DNA from: Prosapia bicincta
Taxonomy: Eukaryota > Arthropoda > Insecta > Hemiptera > Cercopidae
DNA: 64,000 bases
Direction: 5' to 3'
NCBI GenBank assembly: GCA_036971475.1
Contig: JBAIZL010000002.1
Span: forward strand, 329,662,145-329,726,144
Shown: piece after piece, positions 14,309 to 24,100 of the stretch
Layout of the letters: each line of letters begins with the position of its first letter
Numbering within the stretch: the stretch's first letter is position 1
Notes under the pieces: generated by a model
What the model was told of the DNA's origin: nothing
The model's input: the letters and a program-made list of their open reading frames with translations, nothing else
The model's database searches: none
Made by a program: the position numbers and the translations under genes

Positions 14309-15386
14309 AATTTTTGGACTGGATAGGAGACTGACAAACTTTTACTTAGTGACAATAGTCCAAAACTGCAATCTCTTGGAAATTTATGTATTTATTATTT
14401 CCAAGAGATTGCAGTTTTGGACTATTGCCACTAGGTAAGGGTGCGAACAGAACAAGTGGGTCGCGGTAGATGAGTAGCTCACAGTCAAACTCGACATCCA
14501 TGTAAATCAAATGAACTGTAGCATATCGAAACGAACACAACGGGTAGGTTGAGGTGGAGGTACATCGATGGATGTGGAGATGCCTTGCTGGATGTTTACA
14601 TCGATGCTTTTGAAAACAAACTGATTTGATTTTACAAGGATGTTCATCAGGATACTTAGCACATTGCTTCGCTCTGATTCAAGGTTCTCCAGCCCTTCCA
14701 CACCACATCACACCATGCGAGGGAAATTTGACTGTCAACATCGGTAGTGTTATTGGTTAAGTTTAGAATTTGCAATATTTTAGTATTTAGAAAGTGCAAT
14801 ATTTTCAGGTAGATAATTGAATGTCTCAGTTGTCATCCTCATATAGGACTGGAATCGTTCGGGCTCATCTTTTAATTCAGTAAACAAAATTAATTAATTT
14901 TACCTCATTTGGTTACTGATTTCAAATTCCTTACTAACATTACATTTCCCTTTATAATAAATGGGATTTTTTTAAAATTATTTTATAACAAAATATCGAT
15001 TGGTTTTAACAATAATATTTACATATCAATATTCACTGGTAGTTTAATTAATAACATCGGATATAGATATTTTCTTTACAATGTCCCAACCCTAGTAGTA
15101 ACGTTGTTTGTTGTATTGACTTCTTGAAGCTGTTTTACTGTTAATTTTTGATTGCACCTATTTTCTTCTTTGTGGGACTTGTTATTTACTAGGCTACGTA
15201 ATTAACCGTCTTCTGCTTGTGTTATAGGTTTAATGTCTTGTTTGTTTATATTTATAATTGAGTGAGATATGGCTTTACCAAATGTTATTAAAAATTATTC
15301 ATACTTCAAGTTATCCCTTGTTGATAAGACTTTGCTTAAATTATTCTGCGAGAGTAGTGAAGGAAATTATTACAGAGTGACTTCCT

Positions 15387-15424
<38 letters not shown>

Positions 15425-18400
15425 TGATACGTATTCCTTCATGGATGGAAAAATATGATGAATAGTTACTATCTGGAGTACATCCGTTCATTCTGCAGTC
15501 CATAAATTCGCAGTTCCGACGTTTCGCTAGAATCTCTTCTAGACGCGCTCTTCTTCTGTTGTTAGGGTCACCTCGTCAATGCTGGATGAGATTCTAGCGA
15601 AACGTCGGAACTGCGAATTTATGGACTGCAGAATGAACAGATGTACTCCAGATAGTAACTATTCATCAAATATATATATATATATATAAATGTATCGCCA
15701 TATTTATTATATATAAAATATAATATATTACATTGATATATCAATATATAGTTAATTAGCTCATGTAATAATAACCACAACAGCGACCTGAGCTTGACTA
15801 AGCATCGTAGGTAGTCTATTTGCTCCTTACTGTCGACATTGACCGCGATCTACTCATTTACTGTGACTGACTTGTTCTGTTTGCACTTTAAGTCTGTCAG
15901 TCTTCTATCTAGTCTGAAAATTCCTAAATAAGCTTTAAGCTCTACTATAACTAACCTAAAAAATATATATATATTTAAATATATGGTCATTTTTATGCAT
16001 AACAAATCAACCAATATATAATAAATTAGTTTAGGTTTTAACAGTTTGAAATCAATTTTGAGAGCATTTATATTTTAATATTATTTTTGTTAAACACTTG
16101 TAAATATTTACAAACTTGCTTATAGTAGCACTTGCTTATATTTGTTGTATACTATAGGCAAGTTTGGAAATATTTACAAGTGTTTAGTGAAAACTAGTAG
16201 TTCACGGAAGATGGAATCAACAAATATGATTATTTTTGTACTTCGAATTTTCAGACCTTCTGCAAAATTAACACTTTTAAAAAAGTCCATATCTAAAAAC
16301 TCTTTTAAAACTTAGATATTTAATAATTCATATACTTCACTTTAACGCTACAAACTGTTATCAATCATGCAACAATTACTGACACAGGCAGGAGATAATT
16401 TATTCTCACATTGTCATAAAGAAGTGGTGATATTAAATTCAAATAGTGATATTAAATTGAGATGGTGAAAATGTTAAAAAGGGTCAAACAAAGTAGTCCA
16501 GATAAAATTAATTTAATTGTTGAACCATTTTATATTTTTTTTTTAAATTAACACAAAAAATATAAAAATTATGCTTATTTTATCACTTTTTATTATTATT
16601 TTGCTAGTTTTTTGTTTAGCAGATCAGTTGTTTTTGCTAATTGTATAGGTTCATGCTCCAGCATATTTGTTCTACAATGATCAATCAAAAACTAAACTTT
16701 TCAGATAAGACAGCTCTAAAATAAAAGTCCTGTATATTATTTAACTACAACTATCTTTATAAAGCCTTATAGACATCCTAAAGTTTGAAAAGATAACCTT
16801 TAATACTCAGTTTTTTATATAGGAAGGCAACCTGTTAATAATTTGTATTTTTATCTGGTTAAGGTGTATTATACACTTACTTTAATTCAACAAAGTTTGA
16901 ACTTTAACTCTTAGTTTTTAAAGTAAAAATTCTTAAAATACCAATCCCCTTTATATGTTGAGCAAGAAAACAAAATTTCAAATCATTAACTTCTTGGCTT
17001 CCTGTACAGAAAAAATTTAAAAGCCGAGTTTCAACATTTTAGCTTTTTAAACTTCAAGGCCTTAAGAATACAGTAGGTTTGTATTTAAATAATATACTGG
17101 GCATTTCTATTAGAGCATAGTTTTCTGAATGTTGTGGGACAAATATAAGTGGATAAAGCTTGAAGCAATGCAATTAGCAAAAACACTGATCTGCTAAAAC
17201 GGATATGCCTATAAATGCAACTGGCAAAATATGCTTTTAAAAAATAAAACTGTAATTTTGTACATATGTTGATAGTGTGGTTAAAAAATGTTTGTAACAT
17301 AAATTGTCAATGGACCTCTGGACCATTTAACTTGGATTAACTTAGAGGAATAGCATAAATAATGCTTCAACTTCTAAAAATTTTAAATAAAATATTTTTC
17401 TGTAGAACCTATGTTGACAGAAACATTTAAGGGATAATCCAATATTTTGTTTGAGAAAAAATTACAGACTTTAATGGAGATATTTTCAATTAAAAATTGT
17501 CCATTCCAGAGGTTTTTTAAATGGAGCGTTTAGTAACAGTTTACAATTTCTCCACAACCTTCATTCGTTTTTATTTTTCACATGTTATCAAATAAAACCA
17601 TTATATATGAGAATCAACAATTTTAAATTCTGAAAACTATATACAGTGGTTAAAATTAGTATTTAATTTTAATTAGGTTAAAATGTTTTAGATAACTATG
17701 GTCAAAACAGTTTTTTGCTGTGTTGTCAAAAATGTTTTACTAATTTTTTATTTTATATTGTATAAGATAGCGTTTTGTTTTATAAGGAAACTTTCAGTTT
17801 ATACAATTTCATGAATCCTACTACACTTATGTTAGGTTTGTAATCTTAAAAAAATATGTACAATTCTAGTTTCAATTGTACTTTCTGGCTTTTTGAATAA
17901 TTTTTGCCACATAGTTGTCACATTCCCATTCCACCACCAGCAGAGACAGTAACGCTGGACTATTTTACTTATTGACGAAGACAGCAACTTTCAAGTTGAG
18001 TTCACTGTATAAATGAATGTAGGGAAAATTGTAGTGGGAACAATAAGAACTGTTCTTCCCTTACAAGCCATGCTATGCAGCATTTATTATATCTTTGAAC
18101 TCACAATTTAGGATTAAACAAATGAAGTTAAATTTATCTCAATCATGACAGGATGAGACAAATTAAAACACAAGTTTTATATAAATATACGGAATCTTTA
18201 CACAATATCTGAGTTATAGTTTGAATTATGTAACAGGATTAATTGTGAACCTGCTAATGGTCAGTAATCATCCTCATACATATAAATGTTTCTACACAAT
18301 AAATACTGATTTGTATTGAATTGAATCTAATCTGCTTTGGTAATAACTGGTCAAATGCAGGACCTGTCAGATTTTGAAGATACATAAAATTACATCATAA

Positions 18401-19335
18401 ATACAAAACAAATTATTTTAACTGTTAGTAAACATAAATTCAAAAAAATTTGAACATAACCTAAATGTACCAACATTCACAAAAAAATCCATAAACTTGA
18501 AAATTCTTAATAAAGTAAAGCACTATATATTACTATATCTTGGTGAGCTTTGTTGTAATAGCATCAGAAATATAGTCATTACATTGTATTAACAAAACTT
18601 GAATTCACAAAACGTTTTCAAATTTATTACAATGTTCAATTAAAAAACTAAAACCAGTTGAAAATGTCCAGAATCAAAACATACTGCAGAACTATTTGAT
18701 ATATATAACTTTAAAATTAATTTTAGGGTGGGACTTAGTAATGTAATTTTTTTTACAAATGTGGGATTAGTTCCCTAAAGTGCATAATTACATTTTAGTT
18801 TTGTAATATTCCTGTTGACTTTCTACATAGTTAGGTAAATTTTTATTACAATATCATTTACTTGAGAAAACCCGATGAATATTAAACTATGACAAGACAG
18901 GTAATGCTTTATGATAAGAAGCATGTATGAAGCACATCCCTTCATGACGATTTGGAATGTTCCATGCAAATATGGAGCCTGTCTAAAAATGTAGGTAATT
19001 TTTACCAAAATTTTTACATATCTCAACAAGCTATAGGTGTTATCTGTTAGATTGTAATACAGATTGTAATACTTAACAAAAAGTCCTGTAAACAAATATA
19101 AGACATCCTAAATTACAACCACAAGATCAGCAAATGTAATAAAGTTGTTGACTACAAAATTTGACAACATTTCTGAAAGTAGTTAAAATATTTTATAAAT
19201 ATATAACTATAATTACATCAAGCAATTTTATAAATATTATGCTGTCATTCTTTTTTCAATTCTTTCTATTAGTTTAATTAAAACTCCTTTTTTTAAGAAT
19301 TTAAATAATACTTTACCTTTAGAGTTTTTGTTCAT
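3253..19335 (-). CDS. Three-exon gene for a large Ser/Asn-rich repeat protein (unidentified)
   Basis: Exons run 19335-19317, 14189-14100 and 7700-3253, giving 4557 nt or 1518 residues. Seen: donors GTAAAG and GTGAGC, acceptors TTTCAG, and joins that keep frame (G|GA and G|AT codons). The protein starts MNKNSKGSGHKSSRKKSK. It is hydrophilic throughout, with three consecutive repeat arrays (about 34, 66 and 80 residues per unit), then a basic helical C-terminus of about 110 residues beginning near PLKRPKRWVTRGLYDFLFKK. There is no signal peptide, membrane segment or enzymatic motif. The basic N-terminus and lysine-rich linkers fit a nuclear or chromatin-associated protein, but this is inference. 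An ATG at 7713 would also give a long frame, but it lies upstream of the splice acceptor and is intronic. Exon 1 is the least certain part. Confidence 0.75.
3975..4900 (-). repeat. Coding array 3: four units of about 80 residues
   Basis: Units contain NISSELTNQ, MNGGDIIENPVSNLSSLAPN, FDxNxKSESK, NKSGxxLLNKTKSIVHDC. Divergence between units is greater than in array 2. The last unit degrades into SSVTPNQLYFDRNSKSEHN before the unique C-terminus. Confidence 0.93.
4990..6565 (-). repeat. Coding array 2: eight units of about 66 residues
   Basis: Units run SLEESTISEQCNNSEMENN, then a Lys/Asn/Ser-rich part, CxPNSKESAQ, YSSENExSNE and DELNLRTT. Neighbouring units are close to identical in DNA as well as protein, so the array has expanded or been homogenised recently. 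The opening SLEES overlaps the SVDES/SLEES core that ends array 1, suggesting array 2 grew out of the last unit of array 1. Confidence 0.95.
6550..7425 (-). repeat. Coding array 1: nine units of 34-35 residues
   Basis: Each unit has the form (Q/A)xDDFQNAFxSSVDES, then a variable ISIxKK part, then RFTLGNNRK. The first unit (TDLFQDAFCSSSEES) and the last (EAEDFQNAFASSLEES) are the most divergent. Units alternate between AEDFQNAFSSSVDES and ADDFQNAFDSSVDKS types, which suggests duplication of two-unit blocks. Confidence 0.95.
7701..8636. other. Intron 2 of the repeat-protein gene, left part
   Basis: The first bases hold the polypyrimidine tract and acceptor for exon 3 on the minus strand. The rest is AT-rich with no recognisable element. 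Confidence 0.4.
8637..8889. repeat. Foldback element, 253 bp
   Basis: The ends read aatttaaataaatgaaacc and its reverse complement. The right arm contains CTGAGGA, a stem GATTGC/GCAATT with loop TAT, then GAAA (about 8786-8815). The left arm carries the decayed complement. The same arm recurs at 1290-1390. Confidence 0.75.
9375..9689. repeat. Foldback element, 315 bp
   Basis: The arms share (g)agtcaggt(a/g)caac and a TTTACACA block in inverted orientation. Both arms have hammerhead-like cores: minus strand near 9432-9462 (CTGATGT, stem ATAAC/GTTAT, GAAAC) and plus strand near 9599-9630 (TTGATGA, stem AATAAT/ATTATT, GAAAT). Confidence 0.65.
9740..10763 (+). mobile_element. piggyBac-type transposon relic
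   Basis: TTAA flanks both ends (9736-9739 and 10764-10767), and the tips CACATTGACTGC / CACGTTGACTGC are inverted repeats. Plus-strand frame near 9985-10120 reads INKAQLEWEKPLSIVTYNHF and MKRVDCSDQMMSYYP, matching the conserved piggyBac stretch around the last catalytic Asp (known form: VDxxDQMxxxY). A downstream KRCHVC echoes the C-terminal cysteine-rich domain. Stops and frameshifts make it inactive. At 1.02 kb it is less than half a full element. Confidence 0.8.
10843..11308. repeat. Inverted-repeat element, 466 bp
   Basis: The tips gtcatctttattcatttta (10843) and its reverse complement (ending 11308) are followed inward by matching arms of about 110 bp containing catgcacaaac and gccg(c/t)tctc. 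No ORF is present. A target duplication is not clear. Confidence 0.75.
11309..12824. other. Intron 2 of the repeat-protein gene, middle
   Basis: No gene, RNA or transposon terminus that I can support. The GC content is slightly higher at 12480-12640 without an identifiable feature. Confidence 0.4.
12825..12920 (-). mobile_element. DNA-transposon end fragment
   Basis: On the minus strand the sequence begins CAGGGTGTCTAGCGACAGGG and continues with several spaced cagggaa / ctggaaa repeats. This subterminal pattern is typical of hAT-like element ends. No partner end or transposase is seen nearby. Confidence 0.45.
13000..13822 (+). mobile_element. pogo/Tigger-like relic, 3' part
   Basis: On the minus strand the right end reads CAGTAAAACCTCTCATATCC (13822 inward), a typical pogo/Tigger terminal repeat. 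Upstream at 13295-13486 is an open frame starting MNEWMKEDEFHEF that could be the tail of a Tigger/Jerky-type transposase. The other end was not found, so the left limit is approximate. Confidence 0.45.
14100..14189 (-). CDS. Exon 2 of the repeat-protein gene
   Basis: 90 nt between a minus-strand acceptor TTTCAG (14195-14190) and donor GTGAGC (14099-14094). It translates as SGHKSSRKKSKLMDLSDVLG and NTFNSPSVS and joins to exon 3 through a split GAT codon without a stop. The lysine/serine-rich start resembles a nuclear localisation signal. Confidence 0.75.
14243..14306. repeat. (AT)n microsatellite
   Basis: About 32 AT units. It abuts a copy of the repeat end aggaattttt(g)gactggatag, as do the AT tracts near 41.5 kb. 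Confidence 0.95.
14344..14439. repeat. Short inverted repeat of the PLE-associated family
   Basis: Arms of about 40 bp, containing ccaaaactgcaatctcttgg and its reverse complement, around a 15-bp loop. The same unit recurs at 38720, 41270, 41560 and 41745, beside the Penelope-like relic at 39-41 kb. Confidence 0.8.
15452..15669. repeat. Foldback element, 218 bp
   Basis: The arms begin gatgaatagttactatctgg and its complement, about 95 bp each. The inner part has TGGATGA, GATTCTAGC and GAAACGTC (about 15585-15611), another hammerhead-like layout with a poor stem II. AT microsatellites lie on both sides (15390-15422 and 15670-15687). Confidence 0.8.
16088..16250. repeat. Solo foldback copy of the module that flanks PLE-A
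   Basis: Arms taaacacttgtaaatattta and its complement end in gtttagtgaaaactagtag. The same arms, in the same inverted arrangement, flank the GIY-YIG fragment at 28018-28977, so this is an empty or solo form of that element. Confidence 0.75.
16251..19316. other. Intron 1 of the repeat-protein gene
   Basis: Long AT-rich intron. I see no coding exon, no transposon end and no RNA gene. The small open frames at 17085-17300 and 18823-19095 look like chance. Confidence 0.45.
19317..19335 (-). CDS. Exon 1 (start) of the repeat-protein gene
   Basis: The minus strand reads ATGAACAAAAACTCTAAAG followed by donor GTAAAG. The 19-nt coding part (MNKNSK plus one base) completes a GGA codon with exon 2, and no stop intervenes. 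Support is the start codon, donor and phase match only. A different or additional 5' exon remains possible. Confidence 0.5.
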
Positions 19336-21088
19336 CGCTTAATTTAAATAAAGCCGTTACAGTTATGAACACAGTGTCAAAATCAAAACAAAAAATAATG
19401 CCTTATGAATTGACGTACCTTACACTCTAAATTTATCGTTAGACTCTACAACTAATATTTGAATTCAAAATTTAAGACGAAAATTATGGTTCAAATCTGT
19501 AAACAGACAATTATTATAGAGAATTGTGGCTTACATTAATTTTTCCACGATAATTACAAAAGTTATGTAATCATAGTAATGCTTTATAATTTTCTGTTTT
19601 TCACAATCTGTTCTTATTTTTATTTCTTACAGAAGTGGAACATTACTTTCAGGATATTTTAAAGAGATTAATTGTTGAGCTTGTTTAACTTTGAAATTAA
19701 ACAAAATCCCATTTTATAATGATTATAATACTTACTTCTTACTTCAGCCAACGTCCGTCCTTGGCCTCTCAGCCATCCGACGCCGTGCCTCCCATTTCAA
19801 TGTTGCGAATCCTTCCCTGGACTCCTTGTGAAAGATATCTTTCAGGCCGTCACAAGTGATAAGATGCTCTGCCGTCCCTTCGTTGTCGGAGCAGTGTGGG
19901 CAGATTGATGTGTCTACCACTTTCATGCGATGCAGGTGTCTCTGTAGGTAGTCATGTCCAGTGGTCATCCTAAACAAAGCCACGGCTACGCCTCTCGGAA
20001 GATCCAGTGGTATGCTTGATTGGATGATCTTTTCCCATTGCTTTCCTGTAGCAGCTTGTTTCCTGTCCCGTTTCACGGAGTCGCTGATAGTGCTGTTTAT
20101 ACTCCGACCGACACTGCGGTATGAGAGGGGGAGGATCGGCTGCGCCATGGAGCAGCCATGCTTGGCCAATCTATCTGCTTTTTCGTTTCCTCTGATGTCA
20201 CAGTGCCCCGGCACCCATTGTACTGCGATCTGTGTTGTTTTCTGAAACATGCGGAGTGTTTTCTGGCAGTTGTTTATTTCCTTCCCTTCTTGTAGCTTTG
20301 GGGAGGCGATCGCCTGAATCGCGGATGTTGAGTCCGAGAGGAAAACTACCTTCTTGGTGTTGGCCGACAGAAGAATCTCTCTGGCCGCTTCGCCGATGGC
20401 GGATAATGATTATAATGAATTTATCTTTTCTTACTCAAATACTCAGTTCAACAAAATTTTTGCATAACCTAAATTTTTTTGATTCTGCTCTTCAGTAAAA
20501 TTTGGTTAAACTTTTACATTAAATCGTGTAAAATGATAAATAAGTTCGTACAAGCCTAGGTTATAAAGTACTAAAATAATATTTGTTTTGATATGTTCAA
20601 CAAATTAAGAAAATTGGAGAGACATTGGAGAGATATTTTACGTACAATATTGAATACTATGTTATAAGAACTGTTGTACTATATACTAATAAAGCCTACA
20701 TCCAAAAGTAATATGTATATTATTGTTGGTTGTGGATTTTGGTTTTATTTTTATTATTATGACAGGTTTTTTACAATGTTTTACATTTTAACCTAAGTCT
20801 AATGAAATACAGTATTTTGGTTTTATTAAGGTCTCTAAATATAAAGATATACATAATATTGTTCATCGTTCATATTTGAAATCTGTGATTAAGAGTTAAT
20901 TACGCTGTATGCTATCACGAATTGTGGTGTTCAGAATTACAGGCATTCAGGCATACATGATTTGTTAGTTTGTTAGCCATATAGCCATAATGATAATGAC
21001 ACTAACGCTTTTGAGGAAAGCACGAGTTTAAAAATAAGTAATTCGATTATTTTGTTAAAATTGTTTCTAGGACTTTGAATGATTTTAA
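19336..21088. promoter_or_regulatory. Shared upstream region of two divergent genes
   Basis: The ATG of the repeat-protein gene (19335, minus) and the SMN ATG (21089, plus) face away from each other, 1753 bp apart. Without the LINE insertion and its duplicated target the gap would be about 1.07 kb. Both promoters and 5' UTRs must lie here or in unseen upstream exons. I could not pick out a convincing TATA box or initiator. Shared regulation is inference. Confidence 0.5.
19730..20402 (-). mobile_element. 5'-truncated LINE, RNase H end
   Basis: Exact 14-bp target duplication ATAATGATTATAAT at 19716-19729 and 20403-20416. The minus-strand frame reads VVFLSDSTSAIQAIASPKLQ, then VQWVPGHCDIRGNEKADRLA, the second half of a retrotransposon RNase H domain. 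A Cys/His cluster CPHCSDNEGTAEHLITC follows. The insert is open from its truncated 5' end to the stop at 19746-19744. It ends directly in a short TAAG-rich tail (aagtaagaagtaagt) rather than poly(A). The intact frame and target site point to a fairly recent insertion. Confidence 0.9.
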
Positions 21089-21127
21089 ATGGCTGAAGAA
21101 TCGTTTCTGTATGTTCGTGGTAGTACG
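21089..21127 (+). CDS. Smn: SMN exon 1
   Basis: Encodes MAEESFLYVRGST, ending at donor GTAGGA. Human SMN has EDSVLFRRGTG at the same place. It is followed by an 11.5-kb intron. Confidence 0.88.
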
Positions 21128-24100
21128 GTAGGAAATAATTACTAAAAAATCTATGATTTATATTGTTTACCTATCCTAGGGACTGGGTAAATTTGAATAA
21201 GCTGATACATATTTTCATTTTAACGTTAACAATTTTTTTTTTTGCTTTGTAACTTGAAATTAGATATTTTATAGTTTAACCAACACTTTTATAGTTTAAC
21301 CAATAAATTTTATGTGTTAGTATTATTAAAAGTATTGGTAATTGTTTCCATATACGTACAAAGTGTCCAGTCAGGATAGATTTGATAATAATTTTATTCA
21401 ACATTACTATCTATTTTTATTAAAGTATACCTTCGAAGTATTCAGTCAGGATAGATTTGGTTATAGTTGTATACAACATTACTATATACCTACATTAAAA
21501 TATACCTATGAAGTATCCAGTCAGGATAGATTTGGTTGTAATTTTCTGCATCGGCAATAAGTGTAATATTTACCAAAATTACAACCAAATCTATTCTGAC
21601 TGAATACTTCCTAGGTATATTTTAATAAAGGTAGATAGTAATGTTAATTAAAATTATTACCAAATCTATCCTGACTGGATACTTTAATGTAGGTATGTAG
21701 TAATGTTGTATTAAACTATAACCAAATCTATCCTGACTGAATACTTCGTAGGTATACTTTAATAAAAATAGATAGTAATTTTGAATAAAATTATTACCAA
21801 ATCTATCCTGACTGGATACTTCGTACGTATATTTTAATGTTCGTGTCTAGGACGTAAAAATACATAAGAAAAGTAAAAAATATTTACGAAAATAGCAGTA
21901 GTCGCACGTTGAAACAATTACCAAAGTATTATAATGTATATACCAATATTAGATTTTGGCAAATGAAATCACATTTACATAAATCAATTTTCTTGAGTAT
22001 AGCTTTTACAAAATAGTACCATAAAATGTATAGAATTTTTTAAATAGTGCTTACAATATCCAATCCTAAATAGAAAATTATTAATCTGCTCTTTAAATAT
22101 GAGATTAGGTTATACTTAGTTGATAATAAAAAACAGTTTGTTATAAAATTAGTAGATATAAATCATATCGCAATAAAAATTTGTGTACTCTGTTTAATTT
22201 AAAATTTACATGTGTTATAGCACATGTAAATGATTTTTCAAAAAAATTACCTTGCGATTTAATAATCCTTAGAAATAGGGAAACAGGTAAACATGGTGCT
22301 GCGCTCCAAAAATTTAATATACATTTAAACTCACTTTACAATACACATGAAAGTTTAAATTCAGGGTAAATGTTTACAAGCGAGGACACCTACGATATTT
22401 TGGATAATTGTTCAAAACCACGAAAAAGGATTAGGTTTCCATATAAAACAACTGTGATGTACTAAATTAAAATGTAGTTATGGTACAGTATAACATAACC
22501 TATCTTAACCACATATTTACAAAGTATCTGTTTAGAATAGATTTATGCTAAAAAAATAGTTTACTAAAACCTTATTTTGATTCTTTATAACCAAATCTAT
22601 TGTAACTAGATACCCTGTAGCTAAATTATTATGAAGTATAACATAATATGTTGGTAAATATTAAGTCTTATTTTAAATATTACCTTTGTTTAATTTTTTT
22701 TTTTTGTTTTAAATAATTGTTTTGATGTCAGAAAATAAGGAAAATTAATTTTGTTTCAAATTTTAGTCGTCGGTCTGTAATTGCTTGTAGGTCTAAAGCA
22801 TGAATCAGTTACTGCACACTGTACTCTATTTAGACATGAATATGACTATAAAGCATCCAGTTCATGAACTATAAAGCATTTTAATATAGTTAAATAGTAA
22901 TACATAAAATTACAACCAAATCTATCCTGAATGGATACTTCATAGGTATATTTTAATACAAGTATATTGTAATGTTGTATAAAGTTCAGGATAGATTTGG
23001 TTGAAATTTTCTGCATCAGTAATAAGTCTCGAATATTTACCAAAAATACAACCAAAACTGTCCTAACTGAATGCTTGGTATATTCATGTCTAGACGAAGT
23101 GCAGTGTGCTGTAGCTACAGCCATTACAGACTAACAACTAAAATGTAGTTCAATAGATTTATAAATAAAACTAAGCAAGTGGTTAAGAATTGTAAAGTGG
23201 CGGCGGCGGGAAATGTTTTTTTTCAAGTGGCTGGCGGATGGCGTTAAATGTCTCAGATATTGAGAGGTTTAAATTAACGAATTTGAACCCTATATTGCCA
23301 AGGTTATATTACCTAACGAAAATTTATAAGCTTGGGTAAAATGATGAGACCTATAGTGTCAGGAATAAATTCACCTAATAATTATTTATCTAAATGGTTA
23401 AGAGTACTTTTGAAGATGTATACCATGTAATACAAATGTACATAAAGTAATAGTAGTAAAATAAAGATATCTGTATTGTGGTTAGTGGGTTTTATTTATT
23501 TAGTTAAAAAATTAGTCCACAGTGCTCAACAAATTTATTAACTAAAATGTGAAAAAAATTAACTTTCTGTATTTTCCGTGAAAAAAAGTTGATCTTCGTG
23601 TTCTAGACATTAAAACGATTATTTAAAACAATTTTTTTTTTTTAAACAGCCAATAAGACTTAATATTTACCGATATGTTTTATAAATGAACTTCAAATTT
23701 ATATAGTTACGTATGACGTAAATTATTATTATTGTTGCTTATTGTAATCATTTTGAATAAATCATAAATAATTATTTAAGTATTTAAATGAAAACCATCA
23801 ACTTATTTTATGACAAGATTCGAAACAGTTGTTTCGTTGACGAAGATAATCTGCTACTCTGGGGTCAGTAGCAGGTTAACTCTGTCAATAAAACAACTGT
23901 TTTGAGTGCTTCATCAAGTAAATTTATAGTTTTCAGTTAAATACTGAAATAATTACATATGACTTATTAATAATTATAAATAATATTGGGCTGCAATTCA
24001 TTTCGGCTCAGCAGTATCAAACTTTATTACATTGTTTAAAATAGTGTTTTCTTTCATAGGAAAACATTTTCCGTGTACAGTTATATTTTAAATTATGAAT

